Part shown: one piece after another, positions 14,175-21,785 of the stretch
Position numbering within the stretch: the stretch's first letter is position 1
Layout: every line of letters starts with the position of its first letter
The notes under the pieces: model-generated
Database searches by the model: none
What the model saw: the letters and a program-made list of their open reading frames with translations, nothing else
Told to the model about the DNA's origin: nothing
Assembly (NCBI GenBank): GCA_945874755.1
Contig: CAMCHR010000018.1
Span: forward strand, 1-33,216
DNA length: 33,216 nt
Direction: 5' to 3'
Origin: Chitinophaga pinensis
GTDB taxonomy: Bacteria > Bacteroidota > Bacteroidia > Chitinophagales > Chitinophagaceae
Position numbers and translations under genes: made by a program

Positions 14175-15047
14175 TTACTTAAATACATTAAAAAGCAAAT
14201 ACTCGAATTTCAATACCATCCCATTTGGTGCCGTTCTTTCCATAGTTGAATACAACTGCCTACGGTAGCCAATATCAACCCTTGCCTGGCTGTTAAATAT
14301 AAATTGTAATGAAGGTGCAATGTCTAAAAATGATTTTTGATTGTCATTCAAACGTTGGCCAATGAATTCAAGCATCAAATTCATATTCACCTGCTTATAG
14401 CTTGTGTACACCTTAGGTAGCATTAATTTACCCGCAGATAAAGTATAATTCATCGCACTATTACTCTCTGTGCTAGGAAATTTATAATTCGGTTGATTGT
14501 CTAGCGCCCTTTCATAACTAATCGAGCTACTGATAGCCACTTTGTGTAATAATTGGGTAGCTATGAATCCAGCCTCGTATCCTGAATTATGGCCCATTGT
14601 TTCTATTTCCTGTTGGTGTATATCTGCCTTATTGAAACTATGCCCTGAATTATGGCCCATTGTTTCTATTTCCTGTTGGTGTATATCTGCCTTATTGAAA
14701 CTATACCTGCCATACAAGGCCATTCTAAAATGTTTTTTTAGCGCATCGTTACTAAAGAAACGATACTTGGCATATACACTGCCCCCTTCGGTTTCAAAGC
14801 CACCATCCTGGCGGTTGCTTATAAACCCTTGCGCATGCACCATCCATTTTTTATTGATCCCCCACATGAGTTCTGGCATATTATGGTAATTCAACTTACC
14901 ATCCTTCTCTAAAAAGAATCCATTCATATCTCTAAAGCCCAATGACTTAGCTGGCATATTACTTGCAGGCTCCGTGAATACAAATAGCTCTTGAGAAAAT
15001 GAATTCAAGTGCATCAACAAGAATGCGATAAGTGCTATTTTTCTCAT
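14175..15047 (-). CDS. Outer-membrane barrel-like protein with 21-residue tandem duplication
   Basis: A 290-residue exported protein (signal peptide ending NSFSQ) with many aromatic amphipathic strands (VYAKYRFF, FRMALYGRYSF, LSAGKLMLP, LKFEYLLFNVF), probably an outer-membrane barrel. I do not recognise a named family. Residues 116-136 are repeated immediately as 137-157 (SFNKADIHQQEIETMGHNSG followed by H or Y). At the DNA level the period is 63 bp and 61 bases are identical, so the frame is kept. It lies upstream of the SOUL gene and is divergent from the DUF6370-like gene. The exact repeat suggests a very recent slippage event or an assembly artefact. Confidence 0.7.
   Translation of the reverse strand: MRKIALIAFLLMHLNSFSQELFVFTEPASNMPAKSLGFRDMNGFFLEKDGKLNYHNMPELMWGINKKWMVHAQGFISNRQDGGFETEGGSVYAKYRFFSNDALKKHFRMALYGRYSFNKADIHQQEIETMGHNSGHSFNKADIHQQEIETMGHNSGYEAGFIATQLLHKVAISSSISYERALDNQPNYKFPSTESNSAMNYTLSAGKLMLPKVYTSYKQVNMNLMLEFIGQRLNDNQKSFLDIAPSLQFIFNSQARVDIGYRRQLYSTMERTAPNGMVLKFEYLLFNVFK
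14581..14704 (-). repeat. 63-bp perfect tandem duplication
   Basis: Two copies start at 14581 and 14644; 61 bases are identical before the first difference (TG versus TA). It lies wholly inside the barrel gene and adds exactly 21 codons. Confidence 0.95.
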
Positions 15048-15081
15048 GCAGGTTGCTTTTTAAAAGCCAATGTTTAATAGA

Positions 15082-15089
15082 CAAATTTA
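15082..15089 (-). promoter_or_regulatory. -7 box of the barrel-SOUL unit
   Basis: TAAATTTG on the minus strand (15089-15082) matches TAnnTTTG and lies about 35 bases before the ATG at 15047, inside the divergent region shared with the gene at 15133. Confidence 0.45.
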
Positions 15090-15132
15090 GGCATTTTATC
15101 CTACTTAAATAGTAACTTAGATTAATACTTTA

Positions 15133-15477
15133 ATGAAACCCATGAAAAAATTATTATTTTGTTTAATGGCATTGTTTTTATTTACTGCCGCAAATGCGCA
15201 AGATAGCACCAATAAAAAATTAGTCTTTAATCCTAAAAATCCTGTGTATGAGCTAGCCGCGACCTGTGGTACTTGTATGTTTAAAATGGAAGGGAAGGGT
15301 TGCCTTTTAGCAGTTAAATTTAAAGGTAAGAACTACTTTGTAGACGGAACTGGTTTAGATGATCATGGCGATGCACATGATAAAGAAGGTTTTTGCAATG
15401 CCATTAAAAAAGCAAAAGTGCAAGGGTCTGTTGTTGGAGAAAGATTCCTTGTGACTTATTTTGAGTTAATAAAATAG
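15133..15477 (+). CDS. Exported DUF6370-like protein
   Basis: A 114-residue protein with a signal peptide ending in ANAQ. The mature part has a compact Cys/His-rich layout: CGTCMFKMEGKGCLLAVKF with three Cys, then DGTGLDDHGDAHDKEGFC with paired His/Asp and a fourth Cys. I place it with DUF6370 from memory of this pattern. The residues suggest metal binding or disulfides in the periplasm, but no activity is known. It is divergent from the barrel-SOUL pair and lies 32 bases upstream of the exported flavodoxin-like gene, so it probably opens the operon that continues into the CoA-transferase genes. Confidence 0.65.
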   Translation: MKPMKKLLFCLMALFLFTAANAQDSTNKKLVFNPKNPVYELAATCGTCMFKMEGKGCLLAVKFKGKNYFVDGTGLDDHGDAHDKEGFCNAIKKAKVQGSVVGERFLVTYFELIK

Positions 15478-15509
15478 CACTTACTTCTTGTTTTAATGCT
15501 GTCTCCAAT

Positions 15510-16076
15510 ATGAAACTATACTCATTCGTCTTATTATTATTTTTTAGTCAATTTATTTATGGACAGGTAAAGACAAAAAATGTATTGATTGCTTATTATA
15601 GCAAAACAGCGCATACACAATCCTTAGCAGAAGAAGTGGCAAAAGGAGCGATGGCTATACCAGGCGTTCAGGTGGTACTTAAAAGTATTGCTCAAACAAC
15701 AACAAAGGATTTATTGGATGCAGATGCTATTATTATAGGTAGCCCCGTTTACAATGCGAACCTCGCACCCGAAGTAGTTCAATTTATGAGTGCATGGCCA
15801 TTTGAGGGCAACCCATTAAAAGATAAAATAGGTGCAGCATTTGTCACAGCTGGCGGCATCTCTGCTGGGGAAGAACTCGCACAGGTAAACCTATTGCATT
15901 CTATGTTGATTTTTGGAATGATTGTGGTGGGAGGAGACGACTGGACTTCGCCATTTGGAGCTTCTGCCATTACGAATGAAGGTATTTTCAAAACAGAAAA
16001 ACTCGACAACTTATTTTTACAAAAAGGATTTACCCTTGGCAAACGTGTTGCTACGATTGCTAAAAAAATGAACTAA
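15510..16076 (+). CDS. Flavodoxin/WrbA-like protein with signal peptide
   Basis: A 188-residue FMN-binding flavodoxin-fold protein. The phosphate loop YYSKTAHTQSLAEEVAKG sits at the start of the fold, followed by DADAIIIGSPVYNANLAPEV and the late loop TAGGISAGEE, as in WrbA-type NAD(P)H:quinone oxidoreductases. Unusually it begins with a clear hydrophobic signal (MKLYSFVLLLFFSQFIYGQ), so it should be exported. FMN proteins outside the cytoplasm normally need special provision. It lies between a DUF6370-like gene and scoA, 15 bases upstream of the latter. The family is clear; the electron donor is not. Confidence 0.85.
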   Translation: MKLYSFVLLLFFSQFIYGQVKTKNVLIAYYSKTAHTQSLAEEVAKGAMAIPGVQVVLKSIAQTTTKDLLDADAIIIGSPVYNANLAPEVVQFMSAWPFEGNPLKDKIGAAFVTAGGISAGEELAQVNLLHSMLIFGMIVVGGDDWTSPFGASAITNEGIFKTEKLDNLFLQKGFTLGKRVATIAKKMN

Positions 16077-16091
16077 CTGAATATAGCCATT

Positions 16092-16790
16092 ATGATGATT
16101 AATAAACAAGTCAACAATGCAGAAGAGGCCATCGTCGATATAATGGATGGTCAAACCATTATGTTAGGTGGATTTGGGTTATGCGGCATCCCAGAAAATT
16201 GTATTACTGCGCTTGTAAAAAAAGGCGTGACCAATCTTACCTGTATTTCTAATAATGCAGGGGTAGATGATTTTGGCATTGGTTTAATGCTTCAACAAAG
16301 GCAGGTCAAAAAAATGATCGCTTCCTATGTGGGAGAAAATGCAGAATTCGAAAGACAATTATTATCAGGCGAATTGGATGTAGAGCTAATTCCTCAAGGC
16401 ACACTGGTATTTAGATGTATGGCTGCTGGATATGGCATGCCTGCAATTTTTACACCTGCTGGTATTGGAACAGAAGTGGCGATTGGAAAAGAAGTAAGAA
16501 ATTTTAATGGAAAAGATTATTTATTAGAAACTGCTTTCAATGCAGATTTTGCAATTGTAAAAGCTTGGAAAGGAGACACATCGGGTAACCTTATCTTTAA
16601 AGGCACTTCTAGAAATTTTAATACGATGATGGCGATGGCTGGTAAAATAACGATTGCCGAAGTAGAGGAGCTAGTAGAGCCAGGTCAACTAGATCCAAAC
16701 CAAATCCATGTACCCGGGGTATATATTCACAGAATTTTTCAGGGTAGTCATTATGAAAAGCGCATTGAAAAGAAAACTATTTCTAAATAA
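16092..16790 (+). CDS. scoA: 3-oxoacid CoA-transferase subunit A
   Basis: The alpha subunit of a succinyl-CoA:3-ketoacid (or acetate:acetoacetate) CoA-transferase, 232 residues. Visible: the N-terminal GGFGLCGIPENCITAL loop, the TPAGIGTEVAIGKEVRNFNG segment and the conserved ADFAIVKAWKGDTSGN stretch. With subunit B it moves CoA onto acetoacetate, the end product of tyrosine breakdown, to give acetoacetyl-CoA. The subunit B gene follows after 22 bases. An adjacent in-frame ATG at 16095 could also be the start. Which acyl-CoA donor it uses cannot be told from the sequence. Confidence 0.93.
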   Translation: MMINKQVNNAEEAIVDIMDGQTIMLGGFGLCGIPENCITALVKKGVTNLTCISNNAGVDDFGIGLMLQQRQVKKMIASYVGENAEFERQLLSGELDVELIPQGTLVFRCMAAGYGMPAIFTPAGIGTEVAIGKEVRNFNGKDYLLETAFNADFAIVKAWKGDTSGNLIFKGTSRNFNTMMAMAGKITIAEVEELVEPGQLDPNQIHVPGVYIHRIFQGSHYEKRIEKKTISK

Positions 16791-16812
16791 TTGATGATTC
16801 AAATTTTATTCC

Positions 16813-17472
16813 ATGTTAGATAAAGAAGCCATAGCAAAAAGAATTGCAAAAGAGATACAACATAATTCTTATGTTAATTTAGGCATTGGTATCCCAACGC
16901 TTGTAGCCAATTATATTCCAAAAAATATTGCTGTTTGCTTTCAATCAGAAAATGGACTATTAGGTATGGGGCCCTTCCCTACAGAAGGAGAGGTGGATGC
17001 AGATTTAATCAACGCCGGTAAACAAACCATCACCATGTTGCCTGGTGCTGCTCTATTTGATTCCGCCATGAGCTTTGGTATGATTCATGCACAAAAAATT
17101 GATTTAACAATTTTAGGTGCAATGGAAGTGTCAGAAAATGGGAATATCGCTAATTGGAAAATTCCTGGTAAAATGGTGAAAGGCATGGGCGGTGCTATGG
17201 ATCTTGTAGCATCTGCAAAAAATATTATTGTTGCCATGCAGCATGTCAATAAAGATGGAGAAAGTAAATTATTACCTAATTGCACTTTACCGCTGACTGG
17301 AATTAGATGCGTTAAAAAAATAGTAACAGAATTGGCTGTCCTTGCTGTTTTACCTGAAGGCGGTTTCAAATTACTGGAAAGAGCACCAGGTGTTTCTGTT
17401 GAAACAATAAAAAAAGCCACCCTGGGAAAACTCATCATTGAAGGTGAGATTCCAGAAATGGCTTTTGATTAA
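16813..17472 (+). CDS. scoB: 3-oxoacid CoA-transferase subunit B
   Basis: The 219-residue beta subunit. The catalytic Glu that forms the glutamyl-CoA thioester is Glu46 in QSENGLLGMGP; VNLGIGIPTLVANYIP and LPGAALFDSAMSFGMI are further family signatures. It completes the transferase begun by scoA and is convergent with hppD, whose stop lies 9 bases away, so the CoA-transferase operon ends exactly where the tyrosine-degradation operon ends on the other strand. The length is normal. Confidence 0.95.
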   Translation: MLDKEAIAKRIAKEIQHNSYVNLGIGIPTLVANYIPKNIAVCFQSENGLLGMGPFPTEGEVDADLINAGKQTITMLPGAALFDSAMSFGMIHAQKIDLTILGAMEVSENGNIANWKIPGKMVKGMGGAMDLVASAKNIIVAMQHVNKDGESKLLPNCTLPLTGIRCVKKIVTELAVLAVLPEGGFKLLERAPGVSVETIKKATLGKLIIEGEIPEMAFD

Positions 17473-17481
17473 ACTAAAAAC

Positions 17482-18591
17482 TTATAAGTTACCTCTTAGG
17501 TCTTGTTCTCTTTCTAATGCTTCAAATAAAGCTTTGAAATTTCCAGCACCAAAAGACTTTGCACCTTTTCTTTGTATGATTTCAAAAAATAGCGTTGGCC
17601 TGTCTTCTACAGGCTTCGTAAATATTTGTAGTAAATAGCCCTCATCATCTCTATCTACTAAAATTCCTAGTTTTTTAAGTGGCGCTACATCTTCATCTAT
17701 GGGTCCTATACGATCTAACAAATCATCATAATAAGTAGATGGTATATTTAAAAACTCCACGCCTCTGCTACTTAATTGTGTAACGGTATCTACAATATTG
17801 TCTGTAGCAATAGCAATATGTTGTACGCCTGCATCTTTATAAAAATCTAAATACTCCTCTACTTGTGATTTCTTTTTGCCTTCTGCTGGTTCGTTAATTG
17901 GAAACTTTACAAATCCGTTCCCATTGCTCATGACTTTACTCATTAGCGCAGAGTACTCTGTTGAAATTTGTTTATCGTCGAATGTCAAAATATTTTTAAA
18001 GCCCATGACATCTTCATAAAAACTTACCCATGTATTCATTTGATTCCAACCCACATTACCCACACAATGGTCTATATACTTAAGACCAACAGCTAAAGGC
18101 TTATAATTGCTTTCATGCTTTCTAAATCCAGGCATAAAAACACCTTTGTAATTTTTACGCTCAATGAATAAATGCACTGTGTCTCCATAAATATGAATAC
18201 CACTCATTTTTATTTCACCCTGTTCGTCTTGCATGGTTTTGGGTTCCATATAAGGCTTGGCACCTCTTTTTACGGTTTGTTCAAAAGCATCATAAGCATC
18301 GTTCACAGTCAATGCAATGACTTTTACGCCATCTCCATGTGTATGCACATGCTCCGCAATCATGGAACTTGGATGTAATGGTGTGGTTAAAATAAGTCTT
18401 ACTTTATCCTGCATTAAAACATAAGAAACTTTTTCTTTATCGCCTGTCTCTGGACCGCTGTATGCAAAATCCTGATATCCAAAAGCCGTTTTATAATAAT
18501 GTGCTGCTTGCTTTGCATTACCCACATAAAACTCTACATAATCTGTGCCAAGTAAGGGTAAAAAATCTTGACCATTCGGATTGCTTTCCAT
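17482..18591 (-). CDS. hppD: 4-hydroxyphenylpyruvate dioxygenase
   Basis: Converts 4-hydroxyphenylpyruvate to homogentisate, with Fe(II) and O2, in the cytoplasm. A 369-residue two-module protein of the vicinal-oxygen-chelate fold. The iron ligands are His175 (YIDHCVGNV), His258 (VQHIAIATDNI) and Glu337 (LFFEIIQRKG), and the C-terminal gating helix GAGNFKALFEALEREQ is intact. It starts 32 bases after hmgA on the same strand, so the two form an operon covering consecutive steps. Confidence 0.97.
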   Translation of the reverse strand: MESNPNGQDFLPLLGTDYVEFYVGNAKQAAHYYKTAFGYQDFAYSGPETGDKEKVSYVLMQDKVRLILTTPLHPSSMIAEHVHTHGDGVKVIALTVNDAYDAFEQTVKRGAKPYMEPKTMQDEQGEIKMSGIHIYGDTVHLFIERKNYKGVFMPGFRKHESNYKPLAVGLKYIDHCVGNVGWNQMNTWVSFYEDVMGFKNILTFDDKQISTEYSALMSKVMSNGNGFVKFPINEPAEGKKKSQVEEYLDFYKDAGVQHIAIATDNIVDTVTQLSSRGVEFLNIPSTYYDDLLDRIGPIDEDVAPLKKLGILVDRDDEGYLLQIFTKPVEDRPTLFFEIIQRKGAKSFGAGNFKALFEALEREQDLRGNL

Positions 18592-18623
18592 TTTTTATTT
18601 TTATAATTTTTATTTTTTATATC

Positions 18624-19790
18624 TTACTCAATATTATGCTGCCAGCTCTTGTGATAATTTTCATCTTCAATTAACAATGCCTCTTCGGTGATCATTAATG
18701 GTCTAAATGGATCTATCATCACTGCTAACTCATCTGTCTTTTCTTTACCTATTGATTTTTCAACACTGCCCGGATGTGGACCATGAGGAATACCTCCAGG
18801 ATGCAATGTAATTTGACCTTGCACGACCGTGTTTCTACTCATAAAATCGCCATCCACATAGTATAAAACTTCATCACTGTCTACATTGCTGTGATTATAG
18901 GGTGCTGGTATGGCTTGTGGATGGTAATCATATTTACGAGGCACAAAAGAACAGATTACAAAATTTTTCGCTTCAAAAGTTTGATGCACTGGTGGTGGCT
19001 GATGCACTCTTCCAGTGATTGGTTCAAAATCATGAATCGAAAATGCCCATGGATAATGGTAGCCATCCCATCCAATAAAATCAAAAGGATGTGTCCCATA
19101 AGTATAAGGATAAATTAAACCTTGTTTTTTGATCAATACTTTAAAATCGCCTTCCTGATCGAAAGTTTCTAAATCACTTGGTCGTCTGATATCTCTTTCG
19201 CAATAGGGTGCGTGCTCCATCAATTGTCCAAATTGATTTTGGTATCTCTTTGGAAAACGAATAGGGCTAAAGCTTTCAGTGATGAATAGTCGATTGTTTT
19301 CGTCATCAAATTTTATTTGATAAATAGTGCCTCTAGGTACTACAAGGTAGTCGCCGTATGAAAATTTAATTTTACCAAATCCAGTTTGTAAAGTGCCCGA
19401 TCCTTTATGAATAAAAATGACTTCATCTGCTTGACTATTTTTATAAAAATAATCGGTCATAGAATGTCTTGGTGCTGCTAAAGAAATTTGTAAATCAGCA
19501 TTCACTAAAACTGGTTTTCTACTTTTTAAATAATCATCTTCTGCTTTAATATTAAAACCTAATAAACTTGTATGACGCAAATGTTTTTCTCTTGCAATTT
19601 TTGGCTCCACTGAATACGGCTCACCTAATGCTTTTACAAAAGTGGGTGGATGCGTATGGTATACTAAAGAATACATACCAGAGAAACCTTCGGTCGATAC
19701 AAGTTCTTCGGCATATAGTTTTCCATTGGGTTGTCTAAATGCGGTATGTCTTTTATGGGGAATCTCTCCCAAACTGTGGTATATTGGCAT
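18624..19790 (-). CDS. hmgA: Homogentisate 1,2-dioxygenase
   Basis: Opens the ring of homogentisate to 4-maleylacetoacetate. A 388-residue cupin-type enzyme starting MPIYHSLGEIPHKRHTAFRQ, with DEVIFIHKGSGTLQTGFG and GDYLVVPRGT in the first cupin and likely iron ligands in YNHSNVDSDEVLYY (His and Glu) and GGIPHGPHPG (His). It resembles the shorter bacterial HmgA rather than the roughly 440-residue human type. First gene of the hmgA-hppD operon and divergent from fahA across 142 bases, so one control region could serve both halves of the pathway. Confidence 0.92.
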   Translation of the reverse strand: MPIYHSLGEIPHKRHTAFRQPNGKLYAEELVSTEGFSGMYSLVYHTHPPTFVKALGEPYSVEPKIAREKHLRHTSLLGFNIKAEDDYLKSRKPVLVNADLQISLAAPRHSMTDYFYKNSQADEVIFIHKGSGTLQTGFGKIKFSYGDYLVVPRGTIYQIKFDDENNRLFITESFSPIRFPKRYQNQFGQLMEHAPYCERDIRRPSDLETFDQEGDFKVLIKKQGLIYPYTYGTHPFDFIGWDGYHYPWAFSIHDFEPITGRVHQPPPVHQTFEAKNFVICSFVPRKYDYHPQAIPAPYNHSNVDSDEVLYYVDGDFMSRNTVVQGQITLHPGGIPHGPHPGSVEKSIGKEKTDELAVMIDPFRPLMITEEALLIEDENYHKSWQHNIE

Positions 19791-19852
19791 AAATTAGTAT
19801 TTCAAGAACCACAATACTAACAATTATTAGGAAAACATAAAAGATTTATTTT

Positions 19853-19860
19853 TAACTTTG
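19853..19860 (+). promoter_or_regulatory. -7 box of the fahA-flavin reductase operon
   Basis: TAACTTTG fits TAnnTTTG exactly and lies 73 bases before the fahA ATG, in the divergent region between hmgA and fahA. No clear -33 element or operator was recognised. Confidence 0.45.
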
Positions 19861-19932
19861 ACAGTACTTAAAATAAACTGGCTTCCTTAGTCATTTTTTT
19901 TATTTATTTATGTTATAAACAATTGATAATCA

Positions 19933-20928
19933 ATGAAATTAGTAAGTTATTTAAAAGCGGGTGAAATCCAATTAGGCGCTATTGTGAATGAAAGCCTATA
20001 CAAGCTCCAATCTGTGAATGAAAACTTGCCAAATGATATGATTGAATTTGTGCAATTAGGTAATGACCTAATACTTCAAACCAAGGACCAATTGGCAAAA
20101 ATTTCAGACAAAAGTCTAAGTATGGAGCCTGTGAAGGATTTTACTTTATTAGCGCCAGTGCCGCGTCCAACTTCCTGCAGGGATGGTTATGCATTTCGTC
20201 AGCATGTGGAGTCGGCAAGAAGAAACAGAGGCGTAGAGATGATTAAAGAATTTGATCAATACCCTATTTTTTATTTTACCAACCACAATGCAGTGCAAGG
20301 TCCTGGTGATATCTATTGTATGCCAGACCATTTTCAACAACTTGACTTTGAATTAGAAGTGGCAATTGTGATTGGGAAAGAAGGTCGAAACATCAAAGCA
20401 AAAGACGCCGATGCGTATATCGCTGGCTTTACAATTATGAATGACCTGAGTGCAAGAAAATTACAAATGGAAGAAATGCTTTTAAACCTAGGCCCAGCAA
20501 AAGGAAAAGATTTCTCTACGGTGATTGGTCCATGGTTGGTGACGCCCGATGAATTGAGCCCTTACTTAGTGCCTGCAAAACAAGGGCATGTAGGTAATAA
20601 TTATAATTTATCTATGAAGTGTTGGGTGAACGACAAATTAGTTTCAGAAGGGAATGTAAAAGATATGGATTGGACATTTGCAGAAATCATTGAAAGATGT
20701 TCTTATGGGGTAACCATTTTCCCTGGCGATGTGATTGGGTCTGGAACTGTTGGCACAGGATGCTTCTTGGAATTAAATGGAACAGGCAAATTGCATCATC
20801 CAAATTATGAACCACAATGGTTACAAGCAAATGATACAGTCAAAATGACCATCGACGGATTGGGCACATTGGTCAATACCATCAAGGCCGAAGCAACTGA
20901 TTGGTCTATCTTGGCACTAAAAAAATAA
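19933..20928 (+). CDS. fahA: Fumarylacetoacetate hydrolase family protein
   Basis: Final hydrolysis of the tyrosine pathway: fumarylacetoacetate to fumarate and acetoacetate. A 331-residue bacterial-type FAH. Metal ligands are visible as LDFELEVAIVIG (Glu140, Glu142) and MNDLSAR (Asp171), with GKDFSTVIGPWL and the late GSGTVGTGCFLEL motif. The family contains other diketone hydrolases, but placement beside hmgA-hppD makes the tyrosine role likely. The flavin reductase-like gene follows after 17 bases. A maleylacetoacetate isomerase gene, needed between HmgA and this step, is not in the window. Confidence 0.92.
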   Translation: MKLVSYLKAGEIQLGAIVNESLYKLQSVNENLPNDMIEFVQLGNDLILQTKDQLAKISDKSLSMEPVKDFTLLAPVPRPTSCRDGYAFRQHVESARRNRGVEMIKEFDQYPIFYFTNHNAVQGPGDIYCMPDHFQQLDFELEVAIVIGKEGRNIKAKDADAYIAGFTIMNDLSARKLQMEEMLLNLGPAKGKDFSTVIGPWLVTPDELSPYLVPAKQGHVGNNYNLSMKCWVNDKLVSEGNVKDMDWTFAEIIERCSYGVTIFPGDVIGSGTVGTGCFLELNGTGKLHHPNYEPQWLQANDTVKMTIDGLGTLVNTIKAEATDWSILALKK

Positions 20929-20945
20929 TTGAATAAAATATTTGC

Positions 20946-21785
20946 ATGTTAACATTAAATACAGATCAACTAAGCACACAAGAAATACAACAGTATTTAC
21001 AATATGCGATTGCACCTAGGCCTATCTGCTTTGCATCCACCATTGACTTAGAGGGGAATGTGAATTTAAGTCCTTTCAGTTTTTTTAATTTGTTTAGCAT
21101 GAACCCACCTATTTGTATTTTCTCTCCATCCCGGAGAGTAAGAGATAATACCACCAAGCATACCCTTGAAAATATTAAAGAAGTGCCGGAATGTGTGATC
21201 AATATTGTGAACTACAATATGGTGCAACAAGTGTCTTTGTCAAGTTGTGATTATCCAAAAGGAACCAATGAATTTACAAAAGCAGGATTTACCGAATTGG
21301 CATCTGAATTGGTAAGACCACCTAGGGTTGCCGAATCACCTATTCAATTGGAATGTATTGTGCAAGAAGTGATTGCATTAGGTGCGCAAGCAGGTGCAGG
21401 TAATTTGGTATTGGCAGAAATTAAAAAAATACATCTACACGAATCCATCCTTGATGCCAGCAATCATATTGATCAGGCAAAATTGGATTTAGTAGCGCGT
21501 CTTGGCGGTGACTGGTATGCAAGAATTACAGAAGAAAATTTATTTAAAGTAGAAAAGCCAAATACTAAATTAGGGATTGGATTTGATCAGCTGCCTACAG
21601 CAATAAAAGAGAGTGATTCATTCACTCCTAATGAAAAAGCGCAATTAGCAAATACCAATATGGCACCTGTATTGAATACTTCAAATGAATTAAAATTGTC
21701 TTCGGAAAAAATTCAACAAATCAAAGCCGCACTTTCTAATAACGATACTGAATTGGCTTGGGCAGTTATTCAAACTTTAGTTTAG
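20946..21785 (+). CDS. Flavin reductase-like FMN-binding protein
   Basis: A 279-residue protein with the flavin reductase-like split-barrel domain in the first 200 residues: IAPRPICFASTIDLEGNVNL, SPFSFFNLFSMNPPICIFSP and HTLENIKEVPECVINIV, which are the FMN-contact regions of this family. The C-terminal 80 residues (from LGIGFDQLP) are a poorly conserved helical extension. It is cotranscribed with fahA and overlaps the hydroxylase gene tail-to-tail by 20 bases. Placement suggests a link to aromatic amino acid oxidation, but no reaction can be assigned. Confidence 0.85.
   Translation: MLTLNTDQLSTQEIQQYLQYAIAPRPICFASTIDLEGNVNLSPFSFFNLFSMNPPICIFSPSRRVRDNTTKHTLENIKEVPECVINIVNYNMVQQVSLSSCDYPKGTNEFTKAGFTELASELVRPPRVAESPIQLECIVQEVIALGAQAGAGNLVLAEIKKIHLHESILDASNHIDQAKLDLVARLGGDWYARITEENLFKVEKPNTKLGIGFDQLPTAIKESDSFTPNEKAQLANTNMAPVLNTSNELKLSSEKIQQIKAALSNNDTELAWAVIQTLV

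Noticed and set aside
14542..14889. Open plus-strand frame across the 63-bp tandem repeat, giving a repetitive Cys/Trp-rich peptide
   Set aside because: It is antisense to the barrel gene, which has a signal peptide, family-like strands and normal codon use. The repeat keeps both frames open by being a multiple of three.
21766..21785. 20-bp tail-to-tail overlap of the flavin reductase-like and hydroxylase genes as antisense regulation
   Set aside because: Short convergent overlaps are common in compact genomes; nothing else suggests regulation.
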